A DNA stretch of 64,000 bases from Bordetella ansorpii (GCF_900078705.1 NZ_FKIF01000002.1:806001-870000); one strand, 5' to 3'; counted from the first letter of the stretch, positions 41,284 through 50,655 are shown. Numbers and translations: made by a program. The notes: a model not told the origin generated them from the sequence alone.

Positions 41284-42003
41284 ATGATCAAGAAGACTTT
41301 GATTTCCACGCTCGCGGCCTTTGGCTGCCTGGCTTCCGCCCATGCTCACCAGGTCTGGCTGGAGCAGCCCGACGGCCAGGATGCCGTGCTGCGTTTCGGG
41401 GAGTTCGGCGACAACCTGCGTGAAGCCTCGCCCGGCCTGCTGGACAAGTTCGGCAAGCCCACCGCCACGCTGATCACCGCCAAGGGTGCGCAGTCCGCCG
41501 AAGGCAAGAAAACCGCCGACGGCTATGCGTTGCCGTTCAAGGCCGCCTCGGGCGACGCCATCGTGGCCGAGGACGCGGCCTATCCGTTGAACACCTACAA
41601 GCAGGGCGACAGGAGCATCACCGGCTGGTATCACCCCGCCGCGCGCTACATCACCGGCTTCACCGAGCAGTCCCCCAGGCTGACCCTGGACATCGTGCCC
41701 ACGGGCAAGCCGGGCGAACTGAAGGTGACGTACAAGGGTCAACCGCTGCCCAAGGCCAAGGTCGCATGGGTCGTGCAGTCGGGCTGGGCCAAGGAGGGCT
41801 GGACCGACGAGAAGGGCCTGGTGACGTTCGACATGCCGTGGCAGGGCGCGTACGTGGCCGAAGTGGGCCACGCCGACCGTGCGGGCGGCGAGCGCGACGG
41901 CAAGAAGTACGACGTGGTCAACTACGTGACGTCGCTGACCTACGTGAAGCCGGACGGTGCTGCGGCCATCCCGGCGGGTCCCGCCGCCACGCCGCACAAG
42001 TAA
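41284..42003 (+). CDS. DUF4198 periplasmic protein, probably iron-regulated
   Basis: 239 aa with a signal peptide (1-21, MIKKTLISTLAAFGCLASAHA) whose mature protein starts at or near a histidine (HQVWLEQPDG). DUF4198 proteins are often encoded beside TonB receptors and metal transport genes and are thought to handle metals. The C-terminal part has a Big-like or carboxypeptidase-regulatory-like fold (GQPLPKAKVAWVVQSGW, TDEKGLVTFDMPWQGAYVAEV). The Fur box upstream predicts induction in low iron. A GC-rich hairpin without T run follows (42022-42040). Confidence 0.82.
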   Translation: MIKKTLISTLAAFGCLASAHAHQVWLEQPDGQDAVLRFGEFGDNLREASPGLLDKFGKPTATLITAKGAQSAEGKKTADGYALPFKAASGDAIVAEDAAYPLNTYKQGDRSITGWYHPAARYITGFTEQSPRLTLDIVPTGKPGELKVTYKGQPLPKAKVAWVVQSGWAKEGWTDEKGLVTFDMPWQGAYVAEVGHADRAGGERDGKKYDVVNYVTSLTYVKPDGAAAIPAGPAATPHK

Positions 42004-42113
42004 GGCGTCCTGTCATCGCGCGGGGCGCATCACGCGCCCCGGCGGCTCGCGGCTTCAGGGGGCGCGGGTCTCACCCGGTAAACTGTGCGGTTTTCCCCCA
42101 CCAGGGCCGTCCA

Positions 42114-43454
42114 TTGTCCAACCCTGACCAGACCGTCTCGCTCGACTCGCCCCTGGCGGAAGACGCCGAGGCGGGCAATACCTTCGAGGGCTATTTCCGC
42201 GATCCCAGCCTGGCGCTGGAGTCGCCGGTGGCCTGGGCGCTGGGACAGCGCCTGGACGTGCTCGACGCCCTGCGCGGCCTGCTGTCGGGCGGCCATGCGG
42301 CCGCGCGCTTGCGGGTATGGGCGTTCCTGGAGATCGCCGGCCAGCCCCAGGCCCGCCTGCAACGCGACGACCTGAACCTGCTGCTGCACGCGCTCAAGCC
42401 CGAGGCGCTGGACATGGCCCTCAAGCGCCTGCGCGAACTGGGCCTGCTGGCGTGGGACGCCACGGCCCAGGACTATCGCCTGCCGCCGCTGGCGCAGCAG
42501 GTGCAGGCGATGCTGGCGCCCTTGTCGCGCGCCTCCAGCGAGGACGACGACATGGCCGCGCTGCTGGCGCAGGTCGCGGGCGCCCAGGCATTGGGCCTGT
42601 CCGATGCCGGCCACATCAAGCATCTGCACGCCCAGCTGGCCCGCCTGCACGACGAATTCGCCGACGCCATCGCCAGCGGCTCCGAGGCGCGTCTGCGCGA
42701 GGCGCAGCCGCGTTTCGAACGGGCGTTGGGCCTGGTGGAGCGCGCCGGCGAGGCACTGACGGCCCTGATCCGCAGCGAGCATGGCGACCCCCGCCTGGAG
42801 CGCGAGGCGCGCGCGCTGGGACACGGCCAGGCCCGCCTGCTGTCCATGGCCAGCCAATTCACACGGGCCATGCAGCAGGCCGACCGTCAACGCGTCACGC
42901 TGGGCAGCACCGGCATCACCAGTTCCGACGTGCGGCATTGGCTGCAATCCCATCCCGCCCTGCATGAACTGGTGGGCGAATCCCTGTCCACGGGCGTGCG
43001 CCCGCTGTTCGCCAGCGCCGCCGACCTGCTGGACGTGGCCGAAGGCGAATTCGAGCGCGACCGGCCCGATCCCCATCGTTCCACGGGGCTGCCTCCGCCC
43101 GCCGAGGCGGCCGAGGGCCAGATCGAGGCGTTGCGCATGCCGGCCGAGCTGGGCGCGTTGATCGGCTTGCTGGCCGATTGGCAGAACGCGGCCGCCGAGG
43201 GCGCGCCGCCCGCGCCGCAACCCGTCGCCCAGGCCGTGCTGGGCGGCCGTTTCGCCCAGGCGGCCTATCGCATGCAACTGCTGCCGCTGCTGGGCGATGC
43301 GCAGGCGCGCACGCTGCAGGGCCAGACCGGCGACCTGGCGCGTTCGCCATGGCGCGCGGTGCTGACCGCCAGGGTGGTGAAGGTCGACGACGAACACGTC
43401 GCCAGGCTCAGCGCGGGGCACCTGCATCCGGACATCCAGGAAAAAAATGACTGA
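42114..43454 (+). CDS. jetA: Wadjet protein JetA (MksF-like kleisin)
   Basis: 446 aa from a TTG (MSNPDQTVSLDSP) with AGGG upstream; no ATG or GTG fits without running through the upstream intergenic DNA. N-terminal winged-helix region (about 30-130: VAWALGQRLDVLDALRG, DALRR-like LLLHALKPEALDMALKRLRE), a long helical middle and a C-terminal domain, the layout of MukF/MksF kleisins. It bridges the SMC subunits. First gene of a tight operon: its end overlaps jetB by 8 bp. Confidence 0.85.
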   Translation: MSNPDQTVSLDSPLAEDAEAGNTFEGYFRDPSLALESPVAWALGQRLDVLDALRGLLSGGHAAARLRVWAFLEIAGQPQARLQRDDLNLLLHALKPEALDMALKRLRELGLLAWDATAQDYRLPPLAQQVQAMLAPLSRASSEDDDMAALLAQVAGAQALGLSDAGHIKHLHAQLARLHDEFADAIASGSEARLREAQPRFERALGLVERAGEALTALIRSEHGDPRLEREARALGHGQARLLSMASQFTRAMQQADRQRVTLGSTGITSSDVRHWLQSHPALHELVGESLSTGVRPLFASAADLLDVAEGEFERDRPDPHRSTGLPPPAEAAEGQIEALRMPAELGALIGLLADWQNAAAEGAPPAPQPVAQAVLGGRFAQAAYRMQLLPLLGDAQARTLQGQTGDLARSPWRAVLTARVVKVDDEHVARLSAGHLHPDIQEKND

Positions 43455-44154
43455 TTCCCTCGACGAAGCCGCCGTGCTGGCGGCCGAACTGCTGGCGCGC
43501 CGCTGGCTGCCCCGCAAGCACCCCAGGGTGCGCCGCGCCCTGGTCGACGCCGACCTCTGGCAGGCCGTGCAAGACCGGCTGGCCCAGGTGGGCCTGCGCC
43601 TGGTGGACAACATCCATTCCGACCATGTCTCGGTGGCGCTGCTGCGCGGCGCCGAGACCGCCGTGTTCGGCGAAGCCGGCCTGAATGCCAGCAACAACGC
43701 GGACCTGCCGCGCGACGGTATCTCGTTGCTGGTGGTGCTGTGGGCCCTGATCATCCTGCCCAAGCGCGAACGCCAGGCGGCTCGCGCCAGCAGCGCCGAG
43801 GGCGAACGGCAGAACGAGATGTTCCAGGCCGAACGGCCGATGCCCAGCGCGGCCGAAGTCAGCCCCATCGTGTCGTACCGGGCACTGCTGGCCGACTTCG
43901 GCGCGCAGCTGGGCCGCAAGACGCGCCTGGACACCAACCTGCGCCGGCTGGAAACCCATGGCTTCGTCGTGCGGCGCGGCGACGACATCGCCGAAGGCCC
44001 GCTGCTGGACCTGCTGCTGGACTACGACACGATGGCGCCACGCATCCTGGATGGCGCCCTGGGCAGCGTGCTGGCGCGCACGCAGAAGATGGCCGAGCCG
44101 GACGAACTGGCCGAAGCCGGCGCCGATACCGATTCCGCGGAAGGACTGTCCTGA
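43447..44154 (+). CDS. jetB: Wadjet protein JetB (MksE-like)
   Basis: 235 aa. A mostly helical protein with winged-helix pattern (DGISLLVVLWALIILPKRER, VSYRALLADFGAQLGRKTRLDTNLRRLETHGFV), as in MksE/DUF4194 partners that dimerise on the kleisin. It overlaps jetA by 8 bp and shares one base with jetC, so stoichiometric translation is likely. C-terminal tail is acidic. Confidence 0.85.
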   Translation: MTDSLDEAAVLAAELLARRWLPRKHPRVRRALVDADLWQAVQDRLAQVGLRLVDNIHSDHVSVALLRGAETAVFGEAGLNASNNADLPRDGISLLVVLWALIILPKRERQAARASSAEGERQNEMFQAERPMPSAAEVSPIVSYRALLADFGAQLGRKTRLDTNLRRLETHGFVVRRGDDIAEGPLLDLLLDYDTMAPRILDGALGSVLARTQKMAEPDELAEAGADTDSAEGLS

Positions 44155-46964
44155 TGTTTCACCTGCAAAGCCTGGAACTGCTGCAATGGGACTACTGCCA
44201 GCGGCTGTCGCTGCCGCTGGACGGCGCCATCATCACGGTGGCCGGCCCCAACGGCTCGGGCAAGACCACGCTGCTGGATGCCATGCGCACGCTGCTGGGG
44301 CTGGAATGCTCGGGCGGCCGCAACTACAAGACCTACGCCCGCCACGCCAACGCCGACATGACGTGGCTGCGCGCCGTCGTGGACAACAAGCCGCATGGCA
44401 GGCAGACCTCCAGCCGGCCGTTCGCGCGCAACCTGCTGTATTCGGACCAGGTCACGCTGGCCTGCCGCATCGACCGCAACAGCGGCGACTGGCAGCGGCG
44501 CTACATCATGGTCGAGGGCGACGTCTCTATCGAAACCTTGATGGAACTGCCGCAGAAGGATTGGCTGGGCATCGAGCACTGGCGCAAGCGGCTCGAGGGC
44601 GCGGGCCTGTCGCGCGCCATCGCCCGCGTGCTGGCGCTGGAGCAGGGCCAGACCGACCGCCTGTGCGAATACTCGCCCAAGGAACTGCTGCGCCTGGTCT
44701 TCGACGTGTTCGGCGACCAGGAAGTGCTGGACCGCTACGAAGAGGCGCGCCGCCATCAGCGCGAACTGCTGGATGAGGTGGAAGCGGCCGAGCGCGAACT
44801 GTCGCACAGCCAATTGCAGTTGTCGCATCTCGAGTCGCGCGTGACTCGCTATCGCGACTACCAGGCGCGTTTGCGCGAACGCGAACGGCTGGCCACTGAA
44901 GTGGTGCCCGTGCTGGCCTGGCACGAGGAGCGCCAGGATCTGGCCGGCAAGCTGCGCGACGTGCATCGCCAGCGCCTGCATCAGGCCGGCGAGGTGCGCC
45001 AGCGCGCCGGCTACCGGCAGTCGTTGCTGGAGCTGCTGCAGGCCAAGACCGACGCCGCGCAGGCCGTGCAGCGTCTGGAAGCCGACCGCGCCGCGGCGCG
45101 TGCCGCGCAGGAACAGGCGCGCGACGCCGAGCGTCCCGTCGAAGAAGTGCTCAAGCACGCCGCCGAGCTGCGCAAGCTCGCCGAGGTCGAAGGCGACGCC
45201 GCCTTGCTGGCCGAGCGCGTGCAGGCCCTGGAACAGGAAAAGGCCACATTGGCCGCGCAATGGCATGCGCTGCAGGCGCAGCGCGACGCCGCGCAGTCGT
45301 CGCTGGACGGCCTGCAAGGACAACGCCGTGCGCCGCCGCCATCCGAAGTATTGCGCTTCCAGCGCGTGCTGCGCCAGGCCGGCATCGACCATCATGTGAT
45401 GGCCGACGTGATCGAGATCGCCGACGAGCAATGGCGCGCCGCCGCCGAAGGCGTGCTGCGCGCGGCGCGGTGGGTCGTGGTGCTGGGCAATCCCGCCGAC
45501 GAGGGCCGTGCCATGGCCCTGGCCGAGCGCGAACGCTATCGCCACTATCTGGTGCCGGAGTCGGCCGATGCGCCGGCCCGTCCCGATCCGGACAGCCTGC
45601 TGGCCGTGCTGCGTTTCTCCGCGCCCGCGCCGGTCTGGCTGCTTCGGCAACTGGGCCAGATCCGCCGCGTGGCCGATACGCAGGCCGGCAGCCGCCAGGG
45701 CGGCGAATGGATCACGCCCGAGGCCTATTACCGCGATCCGCGCGGTGGCCGCAGCGTGTGGGTGGAGCCCGCCGAGCACCAGTTCGGCGCCGCCGCCGTG
45801 CTGGGCCGCCGCACCGCGCTCGAACAGCGCCTGGCTCGCATCGACGACGAGATGACCGCGCTGGCGCAAAAGCAGCGCGAGATCCGCCGCCAGACCGACG
45901 CCGCGCAAGCCGCCGCCAAGGGGCACCGGGCCGCCGAGGAACTGGCCCGGCGCGCCGAGGAATTCGAGCAGGCGCGCCGCGAACTGCCGGCCCTGAAGCA
46001 GGCGCGCGCCCAGGCCGGCGACCGCTGGCAGGCGCTGGAAGAGGAACATTCCAAGGCCCTGCTGACGCAGCATCGCACTAAGTCCGAATACGACCGCGTG
46101 CAGCGCAGCCTGACCGACAGCGAACGCAATGCCCAGAATGCCGAACGTGAGCTGCGTGAACGCCATGAGGCGCTGCGCGAGCGGGCGGCGGCTTCGCGCG
46201 AGACGCGCAAGCGTTTTCCGGCGCGCTGGATCGCCGCCGATACCCTGGACGAGCTGCGCGGCCACTACACCAACGCCACGCAGGCCCGCCTGCGCGCCGA
46301 AACGGTCCAGCGAGAACTGGATGACGGCGAATGGGAGACCGATCCCACCGTCGAGGACAAGCACGTCCTGATGCAGGCCACCGTGGCCGGCCAGCAAGGG
46401 GAACTGAGCCAACGCCGCGCCAGCAACGACGCGGCGGCCGTGGCGGTCAACAACGCCCGTGAGCGCTACATCGACGTGCTGCGCGCCACGGTGCGGCGCT
46501 ATCGGCAGAACATCGTCGAGCTGGGTACGCTGGCCGGCGTCGAGGTGGGCGCCGACATGCCGCACCTGGACAACGACGACACCGTGCTGCGCCAGGCGGA
46601 ACTGCGCGTGCGCTTCAACTTCGACGGCAAGGGCCAGATCGGGCTGAACGACGGCGAGGCTTCCGGGGGGCAACAGGTGATCAAGTCGCTGATCCTGTTG
46701 GTGGGCCTTTTGAAGGACGAGGAAACGCCAGGCGGCTTCGTCTTCATCGACGAACCCTTCGCGCACCTGGACGTACGCAACATCCAACTGGTGGGTCATT
46801 TCCTGAAGTCCACGCGCGCGCAGTACGTGTTGACCACGCCGATCACGCATAATGTCGAGGTGTTCGAGCCTGCGGATATCACGCTGGTCACCGCGAAGAA
46901 GCCGCGCGACGCGCGCTGGGCGCCGCCCATCGGCGTGCTGCAGCGGCGCACCGAGAAGCACTGA
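44154..46964 (+). CDS. jetC: Wadjet SMC-like ATPase JetC (MksB-like)
   Basis: 936 aa, the loop-extruding motor. Walker A GPNGSGKTT at residues 31-39 and the ABC signature LNDGEASGGQQVIKSLILL near the C-terminus. Walker B is in GGFVFIDEPFAHLDVRN. Two long coiled-coil arms (about 210-400 and 590-780) flank a hinge region (around GIDHHVMADVIEIADEQWRA). Length is like MksB and shorter than MukB. All ATPase motifs are intact, so the complex should be active. Confidence 0.92.
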   Translation: MFHLQSLELLQWDYCQRLSLPLDGAIITVAGPNGSGKTTLLDAMRTLLGLECSGGRNYKTYARHANADMTWLRAVVDNKPHGRQTSSRPFARNLLYSDQVTLACRIDRNSGDWQRRYIMVEGDVSIETLMELPQKDWLGIEHWRKRLEGAGLSRAIARVLALEQGQTDRLCEYSPKELLRLVFDVFGDQEVLDRYEEARRHQRELLDEVEAAERELSHSQLQLSHLESRVTRYRDYQARLRERERLATEVVPVLAWHEERQDLAGKLRDVHRQRLHQAGEVRQRAGYRQSLLELLQAKTDAAQAVQRLEADRAAARAAQEQARDAERPVEEVLKHAAELRKLAEVEGDAALLAERVQALEQEKATLAAQWHALQAQRDAAQSSLDGLQGQRRAPPPSEVLRFQRVLRQAGIDHHVMADVIEIADEQWRAAAEGVLRAARWVVVLGNPADEGRAMALAERERYRHYLVPESADAPARPDPDSLLAVLRFSAPAPVWLLRQLGQIRRVADTQAGSRQGGEWITPEAYYRDPRGGRSVWVEPAEHQFGAAAVLGRRTALEQRLARIDDEMTALAQKQREIRRQTDAAQAAAKGHRAAEELARRAEEFEQARRELPALKQARAQAGDRWQALEEEHSKALLTQHRTKSEYDRVQRSLTDSERNAQNAERELRERHEALRERAAASRETRKRFPARWIAADTLDELRGHYTNATQARLRAETVQRELDDGEWETDPTVEDKHVLMQATVAGQQGELSQRRASNDAAAVAVNNARERYIDVLRATVRRYRQNIVELGTLAGVEVGADMPHLDNDDTVLRQAELRVRFNFDGKGQIGLNDGEASGGQQVIKSLILLVGLLKDEETPGGFVFIDEPFAHLDVRNIQLVGHFLKSTRAQYVLTTPITHNVEVFEPADITLVTAKKPRDARWAPPIGVLQRRTEKH

Positions 46965-46980
46965 TCGAGGCGCCGCGCGC

Positions 46981-48222
46981 ATGTCGAACCCTCATGAACA
47001 GGCCTGGGACGATGTGCCGCGCGGACGCAATGCCCGTGATCGCCGCGCGCGGCGCCCCGTGCCGGACGCCTTGCCCGAGGCCTTGACCCCGGAGGACAGG
47101 ACGCTGCTGCGCGGATGGGTACGTTCCGACGCCAGCCGCCGTAGCCGCGCCGTCCTGATGACCGAGGCGGGCCAGAACGGTATCGAACGGGCCGAAGCGC
47201 TTTGCGACGCGCTGCTGCGCCAGGGATGGCTCGTTCGCCACGAGAAGCTGCGCGGCGGCGTCTGGTCCTGGGATGCCGTCACGTGGCGAGACTTGCCCCG
47301 GCTGCAGGCACTGTTGGGGATCACGGGCCCGCGTGAACGGGGGCGGCAACGCCAGGACCGCATCGCGCAGGCCCAGGCATGGCTGGAGGCGCGAGCGGCC
47401 ATGCCGGATACCCACAGGCTCGATCCCGACCTGCATGACGAGCTTGCCCAGGCCCTGGAGCGGTTGCGCGGCGACAAGTCGCTGCGGATCGACGTACTGG
47501 ATACGCGTCTGGACCTGCTGAATGCCTTGGCCGATTGGCATGACGCCGGCGCACAGGGCATGCGGCGCGATTTTGCGCTGCGCGCGCAGGGGGCGACCAA
47601 GTCGATCAGCCTGGCGGACTGGCGCTGGCTGGAGGCGAGCTTCGATCTGGAGCGGCTGAATATTTCGAATTTCGCACCGCTGATCTGGTTGGCGGGAGAC
47701 CTGTTGCTATCACGGCAGGGCCGGCGCATCGATGTGGGCGCCGTGCGCTTCCAAGGCCTGCCGATCGAGGACGTGGGCCGCGCCGACTCGGCCAGGGGCC
47801 CGGCTCGCTGGTGGCTTGTCGAGAACCGGGCCAGCTTCGAGCGCCAAGCCGCGAAGCTGGCTCCCGAGGTCGCGCTGGTCTGGTTGCCTGGCCGTCCAGG
47901 CCGCCAATGGCTGCAGGCGATGGCGCACCTGCTGTCGTTATTGCCCGCGCCCGCCTGGATCAGTGCGGACGCGGATCCGGCCGGCGTCGATATCGCCTGC
48001 GCGGTGGGCTCGCTCTGGGAAGGCCTGGGACTTCCTTGGGAACCGCACCTGATGGATGCCGGGCAGTTGGACGCGGCCCGGCAGAATTGGCCGCTCAATG
48101 CGCATGACCGCCGCTTGATCGGCGCGTTGCTGCAACGGCCGGCCTTGCCCGCCGTGCTTCGGGATCTGTGCGAAGCGATGGCCGCCTCTTCGCGCAAAGC
48201 CGAGCAGGAAGGCTGGCTGTAG
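46981..48222 (+). CDS. jetD: Wadjet nuclease subunit JetD (Toprim-like)
   Basis: 413 aa. N-terminal arm (about 40-220) and C-terminal DUF2220/Toprim-like domain with the topoisomerase VI-type metal motif: E281 in WWLVENRASF and DxD at 330-332 in ISADADPAGVDIA. The C-terminus ends EQEGWL as in other JetD proteins. In characterised Wadjet systems JetD cuts small circular DNA once the SMC motor has extruded it. The gene lies 16 bp behind jetC. All four subunits are present and unbroken; the subtype is not assigned here. Confidence 0.9.
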   Translation: MSNPHEQAWDDVPRGRNARDRRARRPVPDALPEALTPEDRTLLRGWVRSDASRRSRAVLMTEAGQNGIERAEALCDALLRQGWLVRHEKLRGGVWSWDAVTWRDLPRLQALLGITGPRERGRQRQDRIAQAQAWLEARAAMPDTHRLDPDLHDELAQALERLRGDKSLRIDVLDTRLDLLNALADWHDAGAQGMRRDFALRAQGATKSISLADWRWLEASFDLERLNISNFAPLIWLAGDLLLSRQGRRIDVGAVRFQGLPIEDVGRADSARGPARWWLVENRASFERQAAKLAPEVALVWLPGRPGRQWLQAMAHLLSLLPAPAWISADADPAGVDIACAVGSLWEGLGLPWEPHLMDAGQLDAARQNWPLNAHDRRLIGALLQRPALPAVLRDLCEAMAASSRKAEQEGWL

Positions 48223-48365
48223 GCCCTGGAAACCGGCCGGCATCGATCCCGGATGTGCTGGCCGGCAGCGCGATGCCCACCAGCATGGCAGGCAGGTGTT
48301 CCGCCGGGCCCAAGCGCTGCCTTCTTTGCAGAAGGCCCGTCTTGTTTCCGGAGTCGATCGGGGGA

Positions 48366-48502
48366 TCAGAACTTGTGGCGGATACCCACGGCCATGGCCG
48401 TGCCCTTCACGTCTTCCCGGAAGGCGTAGCTGTTGCCGTAGGCCGCGCAGGCGTACAGGTCGGTGCGCTTGCTCAGGTCGTACGTGCTGCCCAGGGCGAT
48501 CA
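48366..48502 (-). pseudogene. C-terminal remnant of a Gram-negative porin
   Basis: On the minus strand the segment reads LIALGSTYDLSKRTDLYACA, then AYGNSYAFREDVKGTAMAVGIRHKF and stop. This is the conserved end of betaproteobacterial trimeric porins (final strand with C-terminal Phe). Nothing of the rest of the porin is upstream; the DUF4148 gene begins to overlap at 48500. A deletion or rearrangement removed about 90% of the gene. Confidence 0.82.
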
Positions 48503-48763
48503 ATGAGTCTGTTGCTGGCGACGCAGTTCATGGTATCGGGCGAGGCGTCGCTGGTACTCGGCCGAATTCGTATCGGGGGTCTCCTGGCGGCGGGTCAACT
48601 CGGCCATGCCCGATTTCACCCAGGCGTCGAGGTCCTGCCGGACGGCTTCGCGGGTCGTGGGGGCAGCGGGGGAGGGCTGCGCCGTGGTGGGGGCGGTTTG
48701 CGCCGTGGCGGCGTGCGCGATGAGCAGTGCCGAGGCGGCCAGCAGCATTTGCCGGGTAAGCAT
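48500..48763 (-). CDS. DUF4148-like small periplasmic protein
   Basis: 87 aa. Signal peptide (1-21, MLTRQMLLAASALLIAHAATA) and a short mature part with TREAVRQDLDAWVKSGMAEL, the pattern of DUF4148 proteins, which are numerous in Bordetella, Achromobacter and Burkholderia and have no known function. AAAGGAGATG precedes the ATG. Its stop codon touches the porin remnant. Confidence 0.8.
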   Translation of the reverse strand: MLTRQMLLAASALLIAHAATAQTAPTTAQPSPAAPTTREAVRQDLDAWVKSGMAELTRRQETPDTNSAEYQRRLARYHELRRQQQTH

Positions 48764-48884
48764 GATGCATCTCCTTTGTACGTCATGGATGGAAGGGCGT
48801 GGCTACGCCATTTCCGCACGAGCGATTATGGAGAGCGCCCTGTCCGGCGGCGTGTGCGTTTTCTCACATCGCGGCGCGATTCGA

Positions 48885-49592
48885 TCAGGCCGATACCTGC
48901 TGCTCGAACTGCCGCGTCAGCGCCGCGACGTCGGTCACGCACAGCACGTGGCCGCTTTTGTTCAGGAGGCCCTTGCGCGTCAGGGCGCCCAGCTCGCGCG
49001 TGACCTGCTCGCGGCTGGTGCCGATCATGCTGGCCAGCGCGCTGTGCGCGGGCGCGTGTGCGATGCGGGCCCGGTTGCCGTCGACCTCGGCGGACTGCAC
49101 CAGCCGCAGCAACTGCGCCAGCAGGCGGCTGCGCACGTCCAGGGTGCTGAGCTCGACCACGCGCTGGTACAGCGCGCGCGTCTTGTCCGTCAGGCCGCAC
49201 AGCAGGCGATAGGACAGCCTGGGCTCTTCGCGCAGCCACTGCAGGACGCGGGTGTGGTCCAGGCGCGCCACCAGGCTGGGTTCGACGGCCACGCGCTTCT
49301 GCGCGGTGGCCGCGCCGCCGATGGCAGCCATCTCGCCGAAGTGATCGCCAGGCGCCATGTCGGCGATGGTGACCGTCTTGCCATTGGCCGCGTGGGTCAT
49401 GATGCGGATGTGCCCCGCCACCAGGAAGTACAGCGATTCCTGGTCCCGCCGGCTGTCGGGCAATGCCTGCTGCGCGTCCAGGCGCAGCCATTGGCATTGC
49501 ACGGCCAGGGCATCCAGTTGCGCCGTGGACAGCACGTCGAGCAGGCGGACCCGGCGCAGGGCCAGGGAGCTGGGGGGCAGGGCGGACGGCAT
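48885..49592 (-). CDS. Crp/Fnr-family transcriptional regulator
   Basis: 235 aa. Cyclic-nucleotide-binding-like domain (about 15-135, with GDHFGEMAAIGG) and Crp-type HTH (about 150-225, with MIGTSREQVTRELGALTRKGLL). The N-terminal cysteines of FNR are absent, so it is not an oxygen-sensing iron-sulfur regulator. It is divergent from the five-gene sulfur-carrier cluster, a plausible target. No obvious ribosome-binding site before the ATG at 49592. Confidence 0.88.
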   Translation of the reverse strand: MPSALPPSSLALRRVRLLDVLSTAQLDALAVQCQWLRLDAQQALPDSRRDQESLYFLVAGHIRIMTHAANGKTVTIADMAPGDHFGEMAAIGGAATAQKRVAVEPSLVARLDHTRVLQWLREEPRLSYRLLCGLTDKTRALYQRVVELSTLDVRSRLLAQLLRLVQSAEVDGNRARIAHAPAHSALASMIGTSREQVTRELGALTRKGLLNKSGHVLCVTDVAALTRQFEQQVSA

Positions 49593-49992
49593 GGAGAAAG
49601 GGAATCCAAGGGCGCGGGCAGGGGCGCGCGTACCCGATGATAGGTCCGGGCCACCTGTACTGCTGTTGGAATCAGTTTTTCATTTCTGGCGAAATCGGCA
49701 GGCGTCCGATTCGCCGGTGCAGTGGCTGACCGACCCCCGGTAATGGGCGGTAATATATGTGCTTGTTTCTTCCGGCCATATGCTGCGTGGCCACCCCCTG
49801 CGGCCCGACTGTGCAAGGTTCTTGCCATGACCGTCCACCTGCGCGTTCATCCCCCGTCCTGAATCCGTGCGCCGCGCGCGTGACGCGCGGCTGCCCGGGT
49901 TGGCGCGCCGGCCGCATGGGACATGCCCCACGCCGGCGTTCCTTCATCCGCCTGCGCCGATCCGCGCGGCGGCACAACTCTGCGAGACAGTC
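49593..49992. other. Divergent region between the Crp/Fnr gene and the sulfur-carrier cluster
   Basis: 400 bp without a credible gene. Visible: an inverted repeat GGCGAAATCGG / CCGATTCGCC (49688-49715) and a TAATAT -10-like patch at 49751-49756. One of these may be the regulator's binding site. No perfect CRP or FNR dyad was found by eye. Confidence 0.5.
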
Positions 49993-50238
49993 ATGTCGAC
50001 AACGACCCCCGGCGACGGGGCCGATTTCTGGGATGCGGGCGAGATGGGCTGCGGCGAGCTCATCCTGAAGCTGCGCAAGCACCTCAAGCGCATGCCCGGA
50101 CAGGTGATGCGCGTGGTGGCGCATGACGCCGGCGCGATCCACGACATTCCCGCTTTCTGCCGCATGACCCGCAACGAACTCGAACGTTACGAACCCGAGA
50201 CCCACACCTTCTGGATACGGTCGCGGTCGGACTGGTAG
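49993..50238 (+). CDS. TusA-like sulfur carrier protein with CGEL in place of CPxP
   Basis: 81 aa. The TusA/SirA fold is recognisable from LILKLRKHLKRMPGQVMRVVAHDAGAIHDIPAFCR and the final strand THTFWIR. The active Cys is present (EMGCGEL) but the prolines of the canonical CPxP motif are replaced. TusA proteins carry persulfide sulfur between desulfurases, DsrE-type proteins and acceptors. First gene of a same-strand cluster with a DsrE-like protein 54 bp downstream. Confidence 0.8.
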   Translation: MSTTTPGDGADFWDAGEMGCGELILKLRKHLKRMPGQVMRVVAHDAGAIHDIPAFCRMTRNELERYEPETHTFWIRSRSDW

Positions 50239-50292
50239 GCCGGCGATCCCGTCATCGCCTTTTTCTTCTCATTTTTGATACGGAGATTCACC

Positions 50293-50655
50293 ATGGCTGG
50301 AAAATTCGTCGTTTCCCTGACCTGCTCGAAGGACAACACCGATCGTGCCACGGTGGCATTCGTCGTCGCCAACGCCGCCGTCGCGTCCGACAAGCAGACC
50401 CTGGTCTTCCTGTCGATCGAAGGCACCCGCCTGTCGCAAAAGGGCTATGCCGACGACATCCACGAAGAGGGCTTCGCGCCGTTGAAGGAACTGATGGACA
50501 ACTTCGTGGCCGCCGGCGGCGAGATCTACGTCTGCTCGCCGTGCTTCAAGAAGCGCGCCCTGGACGAGAACAACCTGGTGGCTGGCGCGAAGATCGTCGG
50601 CGGCGCCAAGCTGGTCGAGTTCATGAGCGACAACGCTCCCAGCATCAGCTATTGA
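50293..50655 (+). CDS. DsrE-like sulfur-transfer protein
   Basis: 120 aa, ATG with GGAG upstream. DsrE/DsrF-like Rossmann-type fold: N-terminal strand GKFVVSLTCSKDNTDRATVAF, central VFLSIEGTRLSQKGYADD, and the Cys-bearing loop EIYVCSPCFKKR (a CxxC pair). DsrE-like proteins accept sulfane sulfur from or to TusA. Clustering with two TusA-like domains supports this role here; direction of transfer is unknown. Confidence 0.82.
   Translation: MAGKFVVSLTCSKDNTDRATVAFVVANAAVASDKQTLVFLSIEGTRLSQKGYADDIHEEGFAPLKELMDNFVAAGGEIYVCSPCFKKRALDENNLVAGAKIVGGAKLVEFMSDNAPSISY

Noticed and set aside
44022-46982. 986-codon open frame antisense to jetC
   Set aside because: Shadow of the SMC gene; composition is atypical and no motif is present.
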